Under the pieces are notes generated by a model that was not told the origin of the DNA, did no database searches, and was given only the letters and a program-made list of their open reading frames with translations. Both the position numbers and the translations under genes were made by a program. Shown one piece after another: positions 36,822 to 45,199 of a DNA stretch of 64,000 nucleotides. Source of the DNA: Rhodoblastus sp963804045 (GTDB lineage: Bacteria > Pseudomonadota > Alphaproteobacteria > Rhizobiales > Beijerinckiaceae); NCBI GenBank assembly GCA_963804045.1, contig CAWDOR010000004.1:186001-250000 (forward strand), given 5' to 3'. The first letter of the stretch is position 1; each line of letters starts with the position of its first letter.

Positions 36822-37636
36822 ACGCCGCCGCGCCGGCGGCCTTCGACAGCCTGGCGCCGCAGTGGCGACGCCAGCAGGCGAGGCGGCTGGCGGTTTTTTT
36901 CGCCGCGGCCGCGATTGTCGCGAGCGCTTTCGCCTATGCCGGCGCGCTGGATTTCGCCCGCTATTTCGACGCCGGTCCAACCATCGTCCAATTGGCGCGG
37001 GACTCCCTGCCACCCGATTTCGCCCGCTGGCGCGAATGGGGGCGGCCGCTGCTGGAGACGCTGGCGACCGGCGTCGCCGGCACGGCGCTCGGCGGTTTTC
37101 TGGCTCTGCCGCTCGCGGCGCTGGCCGCGCGCAATGGCGGCGCGCCGCTGATTTCGCGGGAACTCCTGCGCTTCGGCCTGGGCGCGGTGCGCGCCATTCC
37201 CGGCCTAATCTGGGGCGTGATCTTTGTCGCGGCGGTGGGTTTCGGCCCCCTTCCCGGTGTGCTGGCGCTCGGCGTGCATTCCACGGGCATGCTCGGCAAA
37301 TTGTTCTTCGAGGCGCTGGAACATGTCGATCCCGCCCCGAGCGCGGCCCTGCGCGCCCAAGGCGTGTCGAAACTCGGCGTGTTCCGTTTCGCGCTTCTGC
37401 CACAGGCGCTGCCCCGGCTGACCGACGCGCTGATCTATCGGCTCGAACATAATCTGCGCGCGGCGACGACGCTCGGCATTGTCGGCGCCGGCGGCTTCGG
37501 GCTAGAAATCGTCACCGCCTTCCACCTGTTCGAATATCGCGAGGCCTCTGCGCTGATCCTGGTGCTGCTCAGCCTGATCACAACCGTGAATTTTTTCGGC
37601 GCGACGCTGCGGCAAAGGTTTTTGCACAGCGCCTGA
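36818..37636 (+). CDS. PhnE-like ABC importer permease
   Basis: The 272-residue protein has about 6 membrane helices and the EAA-type coupling motif (EALEHVDPAPSAALRAQGVS, then GVFRFALLPQALP) near residue 175. Its ATG overlaps the stop of the binding-protein gene (ATGA), so it is cotranslated. It would form the channel for the PhnC/D pair. There is only one permease, whereas some Phn systems have two. Confidence 0.85.
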   Translation: MNAAAPAAFDSLAPQWRRQQARRLAVFFAAAAIVASAFAYAGALDFARYFDAGPTIVQLARDSLPPDFARWREWGRPLLETLATGVAGTALGGFLALPLAALAARNGGAPLISRELLRFGLGAVRAIPGLIWGVIFVAAVGFGPLPGVLALGVHSTGMLGKLFFEALEHVDPAPSAALRAQGVSKLGVFRFALLPQALPRLTDALIYRLEHNLRAATTLGIVGAGGFGLEIVTAFHLFEYREASALILVLLSLITTVNFFGATLRQRFLHSA

Positions 37637-37650
37637 CGCCCGCGCCGCCG

Positions 37651-38121
37651 CTATGGCTTGCGCGCCGCAAACGCCTGATTGTTATAGGCTCCGGGGATCG
37701 GACGCTGGATCTCGATGAATCCCATCCCGGTCGCCGCGTGGCAGCCGTTGCAGGCCTCGGTCAGGCCGTCGAAAGCCTGGACGAATTTCGCCTTGTCTTG
37801 CGCCTTAACCGCCTTGCCCAAACCTTCCAGCGGCGCAGTCACGAAGCGTGGCAATAGATCGGCGATGCGCGCATCGTTCTTGAACTTGGGATGATAGGCG
37901 ACCGCGTCCTCAAAACCCTCGCCAAGCTCGTCGAGCTCATATTGGGCGAGGTCCCAATTGTCGGCGGCGCCGGCGTACCAAAGCTTTTCGTGACGCATCT
38001 GGGTGGCCCCCATGGTCTCGCCCATGCCGGGAACATAGAGTTTGGGCGCGGATTTGCCGGCGTATCCGGGATTGGCAAGCGCGGCGGCGAGCGCACACAG
38101 GACGATGGCTGTCGTTTTCAT
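37651..38121 (-). CDS. Secreted mono-heme c-type cytochrome
   Basis: The 156-residue product has a signal peptide (MKTTAIVLCALAAALANPGYA) and one heme site near the C-terminus (TEACNGCHAATG). The four-helix-like composition and the near-C-terminal CXXCH recall cytochrome c'-type proteins. It follows the TonB receptor by 54 bases on the same strand and converges with the PhnE gene, so a redox step in metal uptake is possible but unproven. Confidence 0.8.
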   Translation of the reverse strand: MKTTAIVLCALAAALANPGYAGKSAPKLYVPGMGETMGATQMRHEKLWYAGAADNWDLAQYELDELGEGFEDAVAYHPKFKNDARIADLLPRFVTAPLEGLGKAVKAQDKAKFVQAFDGLTEACNGCHAATGMGFIEIQRPIPGAYNNQAFAARKP

Positions 38122-38175
38122 TTTACCCTCTCTGGACTGGAGGCGCCGGCGATGGCGCCCGCCGGCGCCTTGGCT

Positions 38176-40335
38176 TCAGAACGTCTTGGTGACGCCCAGA
38201 TAAACGCCCCTGCGCGGCAGATATTGCGGCGCCCAGACGCCAATGCCGGTTCCGTCGCGGATTTCGTATTTCAAATCCGCGACATTGGTGACGTCGAGGC
38301 GAACCTTGAGATCGGACCCGTCATCGAGCTTGAACGTGTGGGTCAGGCCCAGATTGAAGGTCGCATAGGGCGAAAGCTCGACCGAATTGCAGAAGCCGCT
38401 GTAGAGGCCGCTGCCATAGAGCATGTCGGCGTAAATCCTGGTCTTGTTCCAGCTATAGGCCACGCCGGCCGAGGCCGTCCATTTCTGGTCGTGATCGAGA
38501 TGGTACCAATGGTCCGACATATAGGCGACCCAGGAGGCGGGAAACTGCCATTGTCCCGTGGTGACGCCATAGGCGAGCGCCTGGGAGCGGGTGACATTGC
38601 CCCAGAAGGAAAAGTCGTTCCAGTCGTAGGTGAGCGTGAAATCTATACCGCGCACCAAACCTTTTTGGGAATTGTTCGGTGAGAAAATCATCGCGGGACC
38701 GAATTGACCCTCGTCGAGGGTGAATTCCTTGTCCTTGAGATAGGCGTCGACGCCGACGCGCAGCTTTTTGTCGAACAGATCCTGATTGGCGCCGATGTCG
38801 TAATAGGTGTAGCGCTCGGCCTTGACCGCCGCCGTGTCGCCAAGCAGCGAGGGATCGACGCCATTGGTCGTGCCGTTGAACATGGCGATGTTGCCCGCGC
38901 GGATCAGTTCGAGCGGCGGCGGGGTGAAATAGCGGCCGTAGCCAGCGTGCAGCGCGGTCTCCTCGACCGGCTTCCAGGTGATATTGAGGCGCGGGCTGAT
39001 CTGGTTCTCGGTGATGAAGGCCGACCAGAGATCGCCGCGCAGGCCGCCGTTGACGGTCAATTGTCTGGTGACCTTCCATTCGTCCTGGATATAGCCGCTG
39101 ACCAGTTCGCCGGTCTTGGAATAATTGTCGGTCAGAACGATCGGCTGGCTGGAGGTCTGCGCCCATGCGGCCTGCGACTGGTCCCAGGCGGCGGGCAAAA
39201 CCGCATCGGTGGTGTTGACGGTCGCGTGCTGGACGCTGACCGCCGCGCCGCCGCGCAGCGTATGGCTGTCATTGAGCTTGTCGCTGACGTCGGTCTGGAA
39301 ATTATTGCTCAGCAACCGGTGGTCGGCGGCCGAGGCTATGCCGTTGAAGACGACGTCGCCGACCACATCGGGTTTGAAATTCAGGTCGCTGGCGCGAAAC
39401 GACTGGCTGATCTGCAAATCGACATCGCCCAGTTTTTTCTGATAGCCGAGGATTTCGTAATAGGCGTATTCGCTCTGGCGTTCGTTCAATTTGGAGGAAT
39501 CGAAAGTGGCGACCGAGTTGTAGGTGTAAAGCGGCGGCGAACCGGTGATGTTGGGAATCTGGAATGTATTGTTGTTGCCGCTGACAATGAAGGTGAGGCG
39601 GCTTGAGGCGTCGATCAGATAGGAGAGATTGGCGAAACCCTTGAAGACATTGGTTTGGTCATGAGAGGGGAAATAGCTCGGCGCGGGATTGGCCATGCCG
39701 ATGGCGTCGTGATTGAAGGCGAAGTTGCCATAATAGGTCCATTGGCCGCTGCCGCCGCCATATTCGATGGTGGTGCGCGCGGTATCGTAACTGCCGCCAT
39801 AGACCGAAATCGAGCCGCCATTGGCGGTCTGGCCGGTCTTGCCGGTCATGTCGACGATGGCCGCAGTGCGTCCGCCATATTGCGCCGGCAATGTGCCGGT
39901 GATCATAGAGACGGAATCGAGATTGCGGGTCGCAAGCTCCTGACCATAACCGATCAACCCGTCAGGCAGCAGGAAACCGTCAATGCGATATTGCAGATTG
40001 GCTTCCTCGCCGCGCACATGCAGGCGCTTGTCGAGCTCGTCCTGCGCCACGCCGGGAAAGCGGTAAAAGGTCTGGTCGAAGGGAGCGTCCTGGCCTTGGG
40101 ACTGGGTGTCGATCTTTTTGGCGTCGAGCGTGTAGCGGGTGGCGCCGAGTTCGGGCGCGATCTCTTGGCGCGCCTTGTCGAGGGCTTTCATCTCCTCGAC
40201 GACGATTTCAGGGAGAACCGTGACTCCGTCGGGATTTCGTTCGGCGGCCAGCAGCGAACGGGCGCCGCCCAGCAGCGCCAGGCAGGAAACGCCGAACCGC
40301 AGGGCGCGCGCGTGGGAAAGGGTTGAATGTGTCAT
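38176..40335 (-). CDS. TonB-dependent outer-membrane receptor
   Basis: The product has 719 residues. The start at 40335 (MTHSTLSHARALRF) begins a signal peptide (FGVSCLALLGGARSLLAA). The plug domain follows, with LHVRGEEANLQYRIDGFLLPDG and a LATRNLDSVSMITGTLPAQYGGRTAAIVD segment, then a beta-barrel ending in LRVGVTKTF-type aromatic sequence (GVYLGVTKTF). The N-terminal VTVLPEIVVEEM looks like a TonB box. Such receptors take up siderophores, metal chelates or cobalamin. The long leader holds the third copy of the shared element. The ligand cannot be read from sequence. Confidence 0.9.
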   Translation of the reverse strand: MTHSTLSHARALRFGVSCLALLGGARSLLAAERNPDGVTVLPEIVVEEMKALDKARQEIAPELGATRYTLDAKKIDTQSQGQDAPFDQTFYRFPGVAQDELDKRLHVRGEEANLQYRIDGFLLPDGLIGYGQELATRNLDSVSMITGTLPAQYGGRTAAIVDMTGKTGQTANGGSISVYGGSYDTARTTIEYGGGSGQWTYYGNFAFNHDAIGMANPAPSYFPSHDQTNVFKGFANLSYLIDASSRLTFIVSGNNNTFQIPNITGSPPLYTYNSVATFDSSKLNERQSEYAYYEILGYQKKLGDVDLQISQSFRASDLNFKPDVVGDVVFNGIASAADHRLLSNNFQTDVSDKLNDSHTLRGGAAVSVQHATVNTTDAVLPAAWDQSQAAWAQTSSQPIVLTDNYSKTGELVSGYIQDEWKVTRQLTVNGGLRGDLWSAFITENQISPRLNITWKPVEETALHAGYGRYFTPPPLELIRAGNIAMFNGTTNGVDPSLLGDTAAVKAERYTYYDIGANQDLFDKKLRVGVDAYLKDKEFTLDEGQFGPAMIFSPNNSQKGLVRGIDFTLTYDWNDFSFWGNVTRSQALAYGVTTGQWQFPASWVAYMSDHWYHLDHDQKWTASAGVAYSWNKTRIYADMLYGSGLYSGFCNSVELSPYATFNLGLTHTFKLDDGSDLKVRLDVTNVADLKYEIRDGTGIGVWAPQYLPRRGVYLGVTKTF

Positions 40336-41051
40336 GCGGGCATTCCGGAACAGAATTGAACATGGCTCCGCCGTCGCTTGACTCGCTCGATGTCTGAGGC
40401 GTTCCGCAGTTGCGAAGCTGGGGTTTAGGGCGTTTTCAGCGGATGGATTGACCGGTGTCCATGGCGTCTCCTGACGGCGACCGCCCACGCGGCGCGAAGG
40501 CGCGCGCGACGATCTCGATTTCTAGGGAAACGGCTCATGCCGCAGTCGGCCGCCTTTTTTTCGGGGCGGCATGTTCGGCTTCGCGCCAGACCGGCGGCAA
40601 AGGCGAAGGACGGGAGTTTTTGGCTCCCCAACCCACTTTGCAGGATCGGCGCCAAGGCTAACCCCTGCTCCTTTCACGCGTCTTCCGCAGATTTCGTGCC
40701 GCAGCCAGAAACAAACGCACCAAATTGTGCCTTTCACCAAAACGTAAGTTCGGGGTCGAACAGGCGCGGGCTCCCTGCTGACCTCGTGGATGACGCATGT
40801 CTCGTGACATGTACGCGCCCGGAAAGTGTTTTCACGACGAACAAGACCTTCTGTCACCGTTTGCGCAAATATACATAGAGCCACGTAATTTATCATAATA
40901 TGACTCGTTTCGAAAATACAATTACACAACTAAAATTAGTTAAGCCCGTCGTTTATTGCGATTTATGCATTGAATATATTTTGCGCCACGCTCTTACGAT
41001 TGGAAACTGGCCAAATTTCACTCGGTTTTCGTGAAACGAAATTCGGCCGCC
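40336..41051. other. Intergenic stretch upstream of the TonB receptor, no gene supported
   Basis: In about 716 bases I see no reliable gene. It contains the shared 15-base element copy 3 (40529-40543) and, in the receptor's direction, a possible leader frame beginning MSRFPRNRDRR that ends before the receptor start. AT content rises around 40860-40985, suggesting promoter-like or acquired DNA next to the ABC remnant. Confidence 0.4.
40529..40543 (-). promoter_or_regulatory. Shared 15-base leader element, copy 3
   Basis: The minus strand reads GCGGCATGAGCCGTT, 194 bases before the receptor start. CCGACT is directly upstream and TCCCTAG downstream, and the match to copy 1 extends to either side. 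The orientation to the downstream gene is the same as in copies 1 and 2. Confidence 0.6.
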
Positions 41052-41306
41052 TTCACCCAACTTCGACGCTGCGCATTCGTCTCGCCGTCGCCCGCGCGCT
41101 TGCGGCGGCGCCTGACCTGCTGCCGATGGACGAGCCTTTTGGCGCGCTCGACATCGGGTTGCAGCGCTCGCTTCAGGATATTGTCGCCGCCCAAGTCGCG
41201 GACGCCGGCTCCGCTGCGCTGTTCGTCACCCATGATATTGCCGAGGCGGTGCGGCTGGCGAACCGCATCGTCGTGCTGTCGCTGCGGCCGCCGCCTTGCT
41301 GCGTGA
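41052..41306 (+). pseudogene. ABC importer ATPase remnant (C-terminal half only)
   Basis: The open segment contains AVARALAAAPDLLPMDEPFGALD (Walker B and D-loop) and ALFVTHDIAEAVRLANRIVVLS (switch histidine), which is typical of nitrate/taurine/oxyanion importer ATPases. There is no Walker A or intact signature upstream, and no permease or binding protein gene remains nearby. It is a decayed remnant, possibly of an older transporter of this cluster. Confidence 0.7.
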
Positions 41307-41471
41307 AATCCCCTGTTTTCAATAGGCGGTCTCCTCGGCCAGTTCCCCGGCGGCGGCCCCGGCTCACGGCGGAAAAATGGCCCCGCTATTGCTATGCAAA
41401 CATGAGCGCCGCCCCGTTCGGGCGTCTCGCCTTCCGCCCGTTCCCGGGCTCAACTCCGAAAGGTCAAATCC

Positions 41472-41792
41472 ATGTCGGAAACCTCGTCTGGCGCCATCAA
41501 ATCCATCGTCGACGGCAGCGACGTCGTCGCCTTTATCAACGGCGTTCCCGCCCAGCCGCAATGCAGCCTTTCGGCAGCGATGGTGTCAATTCTTCACCGT
41601 CTCAACGCCCAATTCAAACCAGTAAATCTGCTTTCCAACCCGCGTATTCGCGAGGGCCTCGCCGAGGCCAAGCCGCAACTCTTCGTCAAGGGCGAATTCG
41701 TCGGCAATTCCGATATCGTCAAGGAAATGTACGCATCGGGCGCCCTGACCAAGCTGCTGACCGACAAGGGCGTTGCGATTCGCCCGGTCTGA
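41472..41792 (+). CDS. Glutaredoxin-like protein with QCSLS in place of the CGFS site
   Basis: The 106-residue thioredoxin-fold protein has INGVPAQPQCSLSAAMVSIL near residue 23, where CGFS monothiol glutaredoxins have MFPQCGFSA. The cis-proline region is seen in AEAKPQLFVKGEFVGNSDIV. Monothiol glutaredoxins carry Fe-S clusters or handle glutathione-linked iron, and similar genes are found in nif clusters. The changed site may alter cluster binding. It converges with the end of the vnfDGK operon. Confidence 0.8.
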   Translation: MSETSSGAIKSIVDGSDVVAFINGVPAQPQCSLSAAMVSILHRLNAQFKPVNLLSNPRIREGLAEAKPQLFVKGEFVGNSDIVKEMYASGALTKLLTDKGVAIRPV

Positions 41793-41798
41793 CCGGGC

Positions 41799-41833
41799 GC
41801 GCGTCTTGTTCTCGCTTTCAGAGCAAGACGCGC
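41799..41833. terminator. Inverted repeat at the grx/Nif11 convergent junction, possible bidirectional terminator
   Basis: A perfect 10-bp stem (GCGCGTCTTG at 41799-41808 with CAAGACGCGC at 41824-41833) has a 15-base loop. It lies 7 bases after the grx stop and 75 bases after the Nif11-like stop on the opposite strand. There is no U-run, so its action as a terminator is only likely by position. Confidence 0.45.
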
Positions 41834-41908
41834 CGCCTCTGGCGGCGTGTTCTCATTTTCGGAGAAGGACGCGCCGCCTACGACTGCGGATCGGGCGCCG
41901 GGGCTTGC

Positions 41909-42115
41909 TCAACCGCGATCTTTTTCGATCAGATCGTTTTGCTGGCAATAGGCTTCCTGCCCCCGCTTGAATTCGCTCAGGGTGAATTCAAAACCCTCTT
42001 CGCGCAAAGCCGACCAGCTCGCCTCCTCATCGTCGCTCAAAAGGCTCATCCGCGCGCGGAATTCCTCGTCGGCGTGCATGCGCTTGATATAGGCGAGAGC
42101 AGATTCAACGGACAT
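41909..42115 (-). CDS. Nif11-like small protein
   Basis: The 68-residue protein begins MSVESALAYIKRMHADEEFR and continues ARMSLLSDDEEASWSALREE, which is the Nif11 domain. It is closely related to the second Nif11 gene at 49243 (same MSVESA-AYIKRM start). It is last in the vnfDGK operon. Nif11 proteins are of unknown function in nitrogen fixation and occur elsewhere as peptide leaders. The start at 42115 fits the family. Confidence 0.85.
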   Translation of the reverse strand: MSVESALAYIKRMHADEEFRARMSLLSDDEEASWSALREEGFEFTLSEFKRGQEAYCQQNDLIEKDRG

Positions 42116-42206
42116 GTGCAGGTTTCCGACGGTCGTACGAAAATGTTGCTTCTGGGAATTGCCGCCCAATGCCTTCCCAGCGTAAAAACAAGCAAAGGGA
42201 GCGCGC

Positions 42207-42692
42207 TCAGTAAGCGGTCTGCGCGGCCAGCTCCTCGCCAGTGCGCCGCGCGATGGCACGGCGCATCCACAGCGGCTGAAAGCCCGACATCATGGTCTGC
42301 ACCTGGACGATGACCTCGTCGATCGAGCGCGCATGTTCGGTCTTGACCGGAAACACTTTCAATTCGTTGACGCGGACGGCGGCGACATCGGACAGGCCCA
42401 TCGTGAACAGCACCGAGACACCCTCCAGCGAATTCACCCGTTCCGTCAGCGGGTCGAAGCCCGTGCCGTCATCGTTCTCCATATCGTCCATGATGCATTT
42501 GCCGCCATTCGCCGCCATGCCGCCGCCGGCCGCCTTGCCCTTGGAGCGTCGGACGAATTGCAGCGCGTCGATGAATTCGGAATCGTCAGGCGACACGTCG
42601 TAAAGCACGAAATTCTTCGCGGCGACAAAATTAGCGTCGAGGTTCACCAGGCTGTCGGTGGTGATGGCGATGCGCAGATGCTGGCCTTCCAT
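42207..42692 (-). CDS. NifX/NafY-type cofactor-binding family protein
   Basis: The 161-residue protein begins HLRIAITTDSLVNLDANF, then AAKNFVLYDVSPDDSEFID, the start of the dinitrogenase Fe-Mo cofactor family (NifX/NafY/NifB C-domain). It carries an unusual insert rich in Gly, Met, Lys and Asp (residues 50-80) with one Cys. The usual His in the DxHF motif is changed to NF. It follows the hypothetical gene by 21 bases in the vnfDGK operon and may carry a cluster or cofactor for V-nitrogenase. It differs from the vnfX gene at 54.7 kb. Confidence 0.75.
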   Translation of the reverse strand: MEGQHLRIAITTDSLVNLDANFVAAKNFVLYDVSPDDSEFIDALQFVRRSKGKAAGGGMAANGGKCIMDDMENDDGTGFDPLTERVNSLEGVSVLFTMGLSDVAAVRVNELKVFPVKTEHARSIDEVIVQVQTMMSGFQPLWMRRAIARRTGEELAAQTAY

Positions 42693-42713
42693 GGCTCCAA
42701 CTCCTTTTCTTGA

Positions 42714-43607
42714 TCAGGTCATCGGCTGTCCGACGACGATCTTTTCTCTGGCGAAACGGGTGCGGAACGCCGCCGGCAGCGACAGGGCGTCGGGGGTGCG
42801 CGCTTCCCATCTGGGCAGGTCGGCGCGGGCGATTTTTTGCTCCTTCAGCGCCTCGACCGGAAGGATGTGCAGCACGTCATCGAGCACGACGTAAAAGTCG
42901 ATGGCGTAGCGCGCGGGATCGCGATAGCGCTCGCCGATCTCGAAATGGACATGATCGCCATCGAAACTCGCCTTGGGATTGTCGCAGTCGAAGCGGAAAT
43001 GGCGGTTGAATGGCGGCCGGCGGCGGAACTGGTAGAGGATGCGGTCCTCGTCGGAAAAACGCTTGATCTCCGCGACCAGATCGCAAAACATTTCCGAGAA
43101 CAGCCACTCGACATAGGCCTCGGGATAGATGCTGTCGCGGGCGTAAAACCAATAGGCGACCATGGTCTCGATCAGGTCGAGCCCGGCGGCGGTGATCTCC
43201 AGCATCAGCGCCACGCCGTCGATGGCGCCATTCAGGCAGATGACGCCGTCGCGCAAATCGACATGGCCATGCGGATGAAACGAAACCTTTCGCATGATGC
43301 GCGTGATGCGGTGCAATTCCGCAAGCACCTTCTCGATCTGGCTGGTCTTGGGCATTTCCTTGCAGCGCGCCCAGGCGGTCAGCGGATGCTGGGTCGGATA
43401 AACTCCGGCAAGCGCGGCCTCGAACACCAGCGCGGCGCGAGCGGCGGCGGCGATGCGCTCCATCGGCACGTCCTCAGGCAGAGGCGGCTCGGAAAAACTC
43501 AGCGCCTTGCGCTTGGTGTAGAGTTCGACCTGGCGATATTCGGGCAGCCGCACCTTGTTCGACCAGCCGAAATCCGGATTGGCGAAAAGCTTTTGCGTGA
43601 ATCCCAT
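42714..43607 (-). CDS. V-nitrogenase operon hypothetical protein
   Basis: I do not recognise this 297-residue protein. It starts MGFTQKLFANPDFGWSNKVR (ATG at 43607) and has a helical middle (LAELHRITRIMRKVSFHPHG, then MLEITAAGLDLIETMVAYWF) and a C-terminal half rich in aromatic and charged residues (RRPPFNRHFRFDCDNPKASF, FEIGERYRDPARYAIDFYVV). There are no membrane helices and few cysteines. Its place between vnfK and a NifX-family gene implies work on V-nitrogenase, its cofactor or its assembly. It is not AnfO by the sequence I recall. Confidence 0.7.
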   Translation of the reverse strand: MGFTQKLFANPDFGWSNKVRLPEYRQVELYTKRKALSFSEPPLPEDVPMERIAAAARAALVFEAALAGVYPTQHPLTAWARCKEMPKTSQIEKVLAELHRITRIMRKVSFHPHGHVDLRDGVICLNGAIDGVALMLEITAAGLDLIETMVAYWFYARDSIYPEAYVEWLFSEMFCDLVAEIKRFSDEDRILYQFRRRPPFNRHFRFDCDNPKASFDGDHVHFEIGERYRDPARYAIDFYVVLDDVLHILPVEALKEQKIARADLPRWEARTPDALSLPAAFRTRFAREKIVVGQPMT

Positions 43608-43640
43608 GGCTGACCTACCCAGGAAGAAGCGACGATCGAT

Positions 43641-43675
43641 CCCTCTCCCCGCGCGATTTGCGCGCGGGGAGAGGG
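43641..43675. repeat. Perfect 15-bp palindrome in the vnfK-downstream gap
   Basis: CCCTCTCCCCGCGCG (43641-43655), a 5-base loop ATTTG, then CGCGCGGGGAGAGGG (43661-43675). It lies between vnfK and the hypothetical gene on the minus strand. It looks like a dispersed palindromic element of alphaproteobacterial genomes; it may stop or slow transcription or protect the 3' end of vnfK RNA. Confidence 0.7.
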
Positions 43676-43777
43676 GGATAGCGGCGCGAGGATTGGAACG
43701 GCGACGCGCCGCTTTTTGTTGGCGCATATTCTTATCCAAAAACCGGCAACCACTTTTTGGGAATATGCGCGGAAAGC

Positions 43778-45166
43778 TCACCAGGTGTTGAGCAGCCATT
43801 CGCGGTCGCGGGTATATTCCATGTGCGCGAACATGGCGTTGGCGATCTGCTCGCCGAGCAGCATGGCGCCCTTGTAGCCCATGGTCGGATGGCGATAGAG
43901 GCCCGCACGATCGAAGGTCGGGAAGCCCACCCGCGCCATGGGAATATTGGCGTCGATGGCGACGTAGCGGCCCTTGGAATGGCCGAGGATCAGATCGTAT
44001 TTCTTCGACGGATCCTTGACGCGGCGCTCCAGTTCCCAGAGGTCGGCGTTGCAGACGACTTCCATGTCGAAATTGACCGTGTTCTTCAGGCCGATAATGC
44101 GCGGGTCCTTCTTGTAGCGCGTATTGTCGTCGCCCAGCAGCAGCAGGGTCGGCTCAAGTTCGACCTCGAGGCAGAATTCGGCGAGGCCGATCACCAGGTC
44201 GGGATGACCGAAGATCGCCACTTTCTTGTTGGCGAAGAACATGTGGGCGAGATCCTGTAGCGCGTCGAGGGCGACGCCGCGCTCATGGACCAGCGAGGCC
44301 GGAATCGGCTTGCCGGTGATCTCCGAGATTTTTTCCAGCATGGCGTCGGTATTGGCGATGCCATAGGGCGCCGAGACCTGGTAGCCGGGGACGTCGAATT
44401 CCTTCTTCAGGAAATCGACCGTCGAGGCCGCCTCGTAGCGCGCCAGCGACAGCGAGGCGGAAGCTCCGGTGGAGGCCTTGATGTCCTCGACCGTGGTGCG
44501 GCCGTGGGTGTGGATGGTTTTATCGGGCAGCATGGGCGAGTCGAAATCTTCGGTGTCCATGAAGATATCGGCGTCAACGCCCATTTCCTTGGCGTAATGT
44601 TTCAGCAACTGCACGTCGCCGGGATTGACCCAGCCGGGGAAAATATTGAGCTTGCCGGTCGGAGCCGCCTTTTCCTTGGCGATGGTCTTCCAGGTGGAAA
44701 GCACGCATTCCGAGTAACCGCCGACCTGGCTCGATTTGAAGCTGGGCGTGTGGCAGGGGACGATATGGACTTCGCGGCCCGGGAATTCCACGGCGATCTG
44801 GTCCAGCGCATATTTGATGTTGCCCTCGATGTCATCGCCGATGACTTCGGTCGAGCAGGTGGTGATCACCTGGATGATGCGCAGATCGGGATAGCGGCGC
44901 ACCAGAGTGAGCAAGCCGTCCTGAATGCGCTTGTGACCGCCGAACACCGCCGAGTCCTCGTGCAGCGAGGTCGAGGCGACGTCGAAGTTTTCCTTGAAAT
45001 GCTGGGCGAACAGCAGGCGCACGAACATGGTGCAGCCCTGACCGCCATGAACCAGCGGAATGCAGTCCTTCATGCCAATGCCGGCATATTGCGCGCCGGC
45101 GGGCTGACAATCATACATAGGATTGATGACGCCAGCGCGTTCGCGCGTCGTGATTTCGCAACCCAT
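43778..45166 (-). CDS. vnfK: V-nitrogenase beta chain
   Basis: The 462-residue product is a NifK-type subunit that shares P-cluster ligands with VnfD and lacks the long N-terminus of NifK, as VnfK does. P-cluster cysteines are in MYDCQPAGAQYAG (about residue 19), VHGGQGCTMFVR (about 45) and ITTCSTEVIGDD (about 104). It lies 69 bases after vnfG, with a strong hairpin between. Together with VnfD and VnfG it forms the VFe protein, which reduces N2 and also makes H2 and can reduce CO. The match to VnfK rather than AnfK is from remembered sequences. Confidence 0.94.
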   Translation of the reverse strand: MGCEITTRERAGVINPMYDCQPAGAQYAGIGMKDCIPLVHGGQGCTMFVRLLFAQHFKENFDVASTSLHEDSAVFGGHKRIQDGLLTLVRRYPDLRIIQVITTCSTEVIGDDIEGNIKYALDQIAVEFPGREVHIVPCHTPSFKSSQVGGYSECVLSTWKTIAKEKAAPTGKLNIFPGWVNPGDVQLLKHYAKEMGVDADIFMDTEDFDSPMLPDKTIHTHGRTTVEDIKASTGASASLSLARYEAASTVDFLKKEFDVPGYQVSAPYGIANTDAMLEKISEITGKPIPASLVHERGVALDALQDLAHMFFANKKVAIFGHPDLVIGLAEFCLEVELEPTLLLLGDDNTRYKKDPRIIGLKNTVNFDMEVVCNADLWELERRVKDPSKKYDLILGHSKGRYVAIDANIPMARVGFPTFDRAGLYRHPTMGYKGAMLLGEQIANAMFAHMEYTRDREWLLNTW

Positions 45167-45199
45167 CGGGGCGCTCCTTCAAGTTGAGGTTTAAGGAAC

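Noticed and set aside
41472..42115. CRISPR-like repeats between grx and Nif11
   Set aside because: Only local inverted repeats of GCGCGTC and GCCGCC type; no regular spacing or repeated unit.
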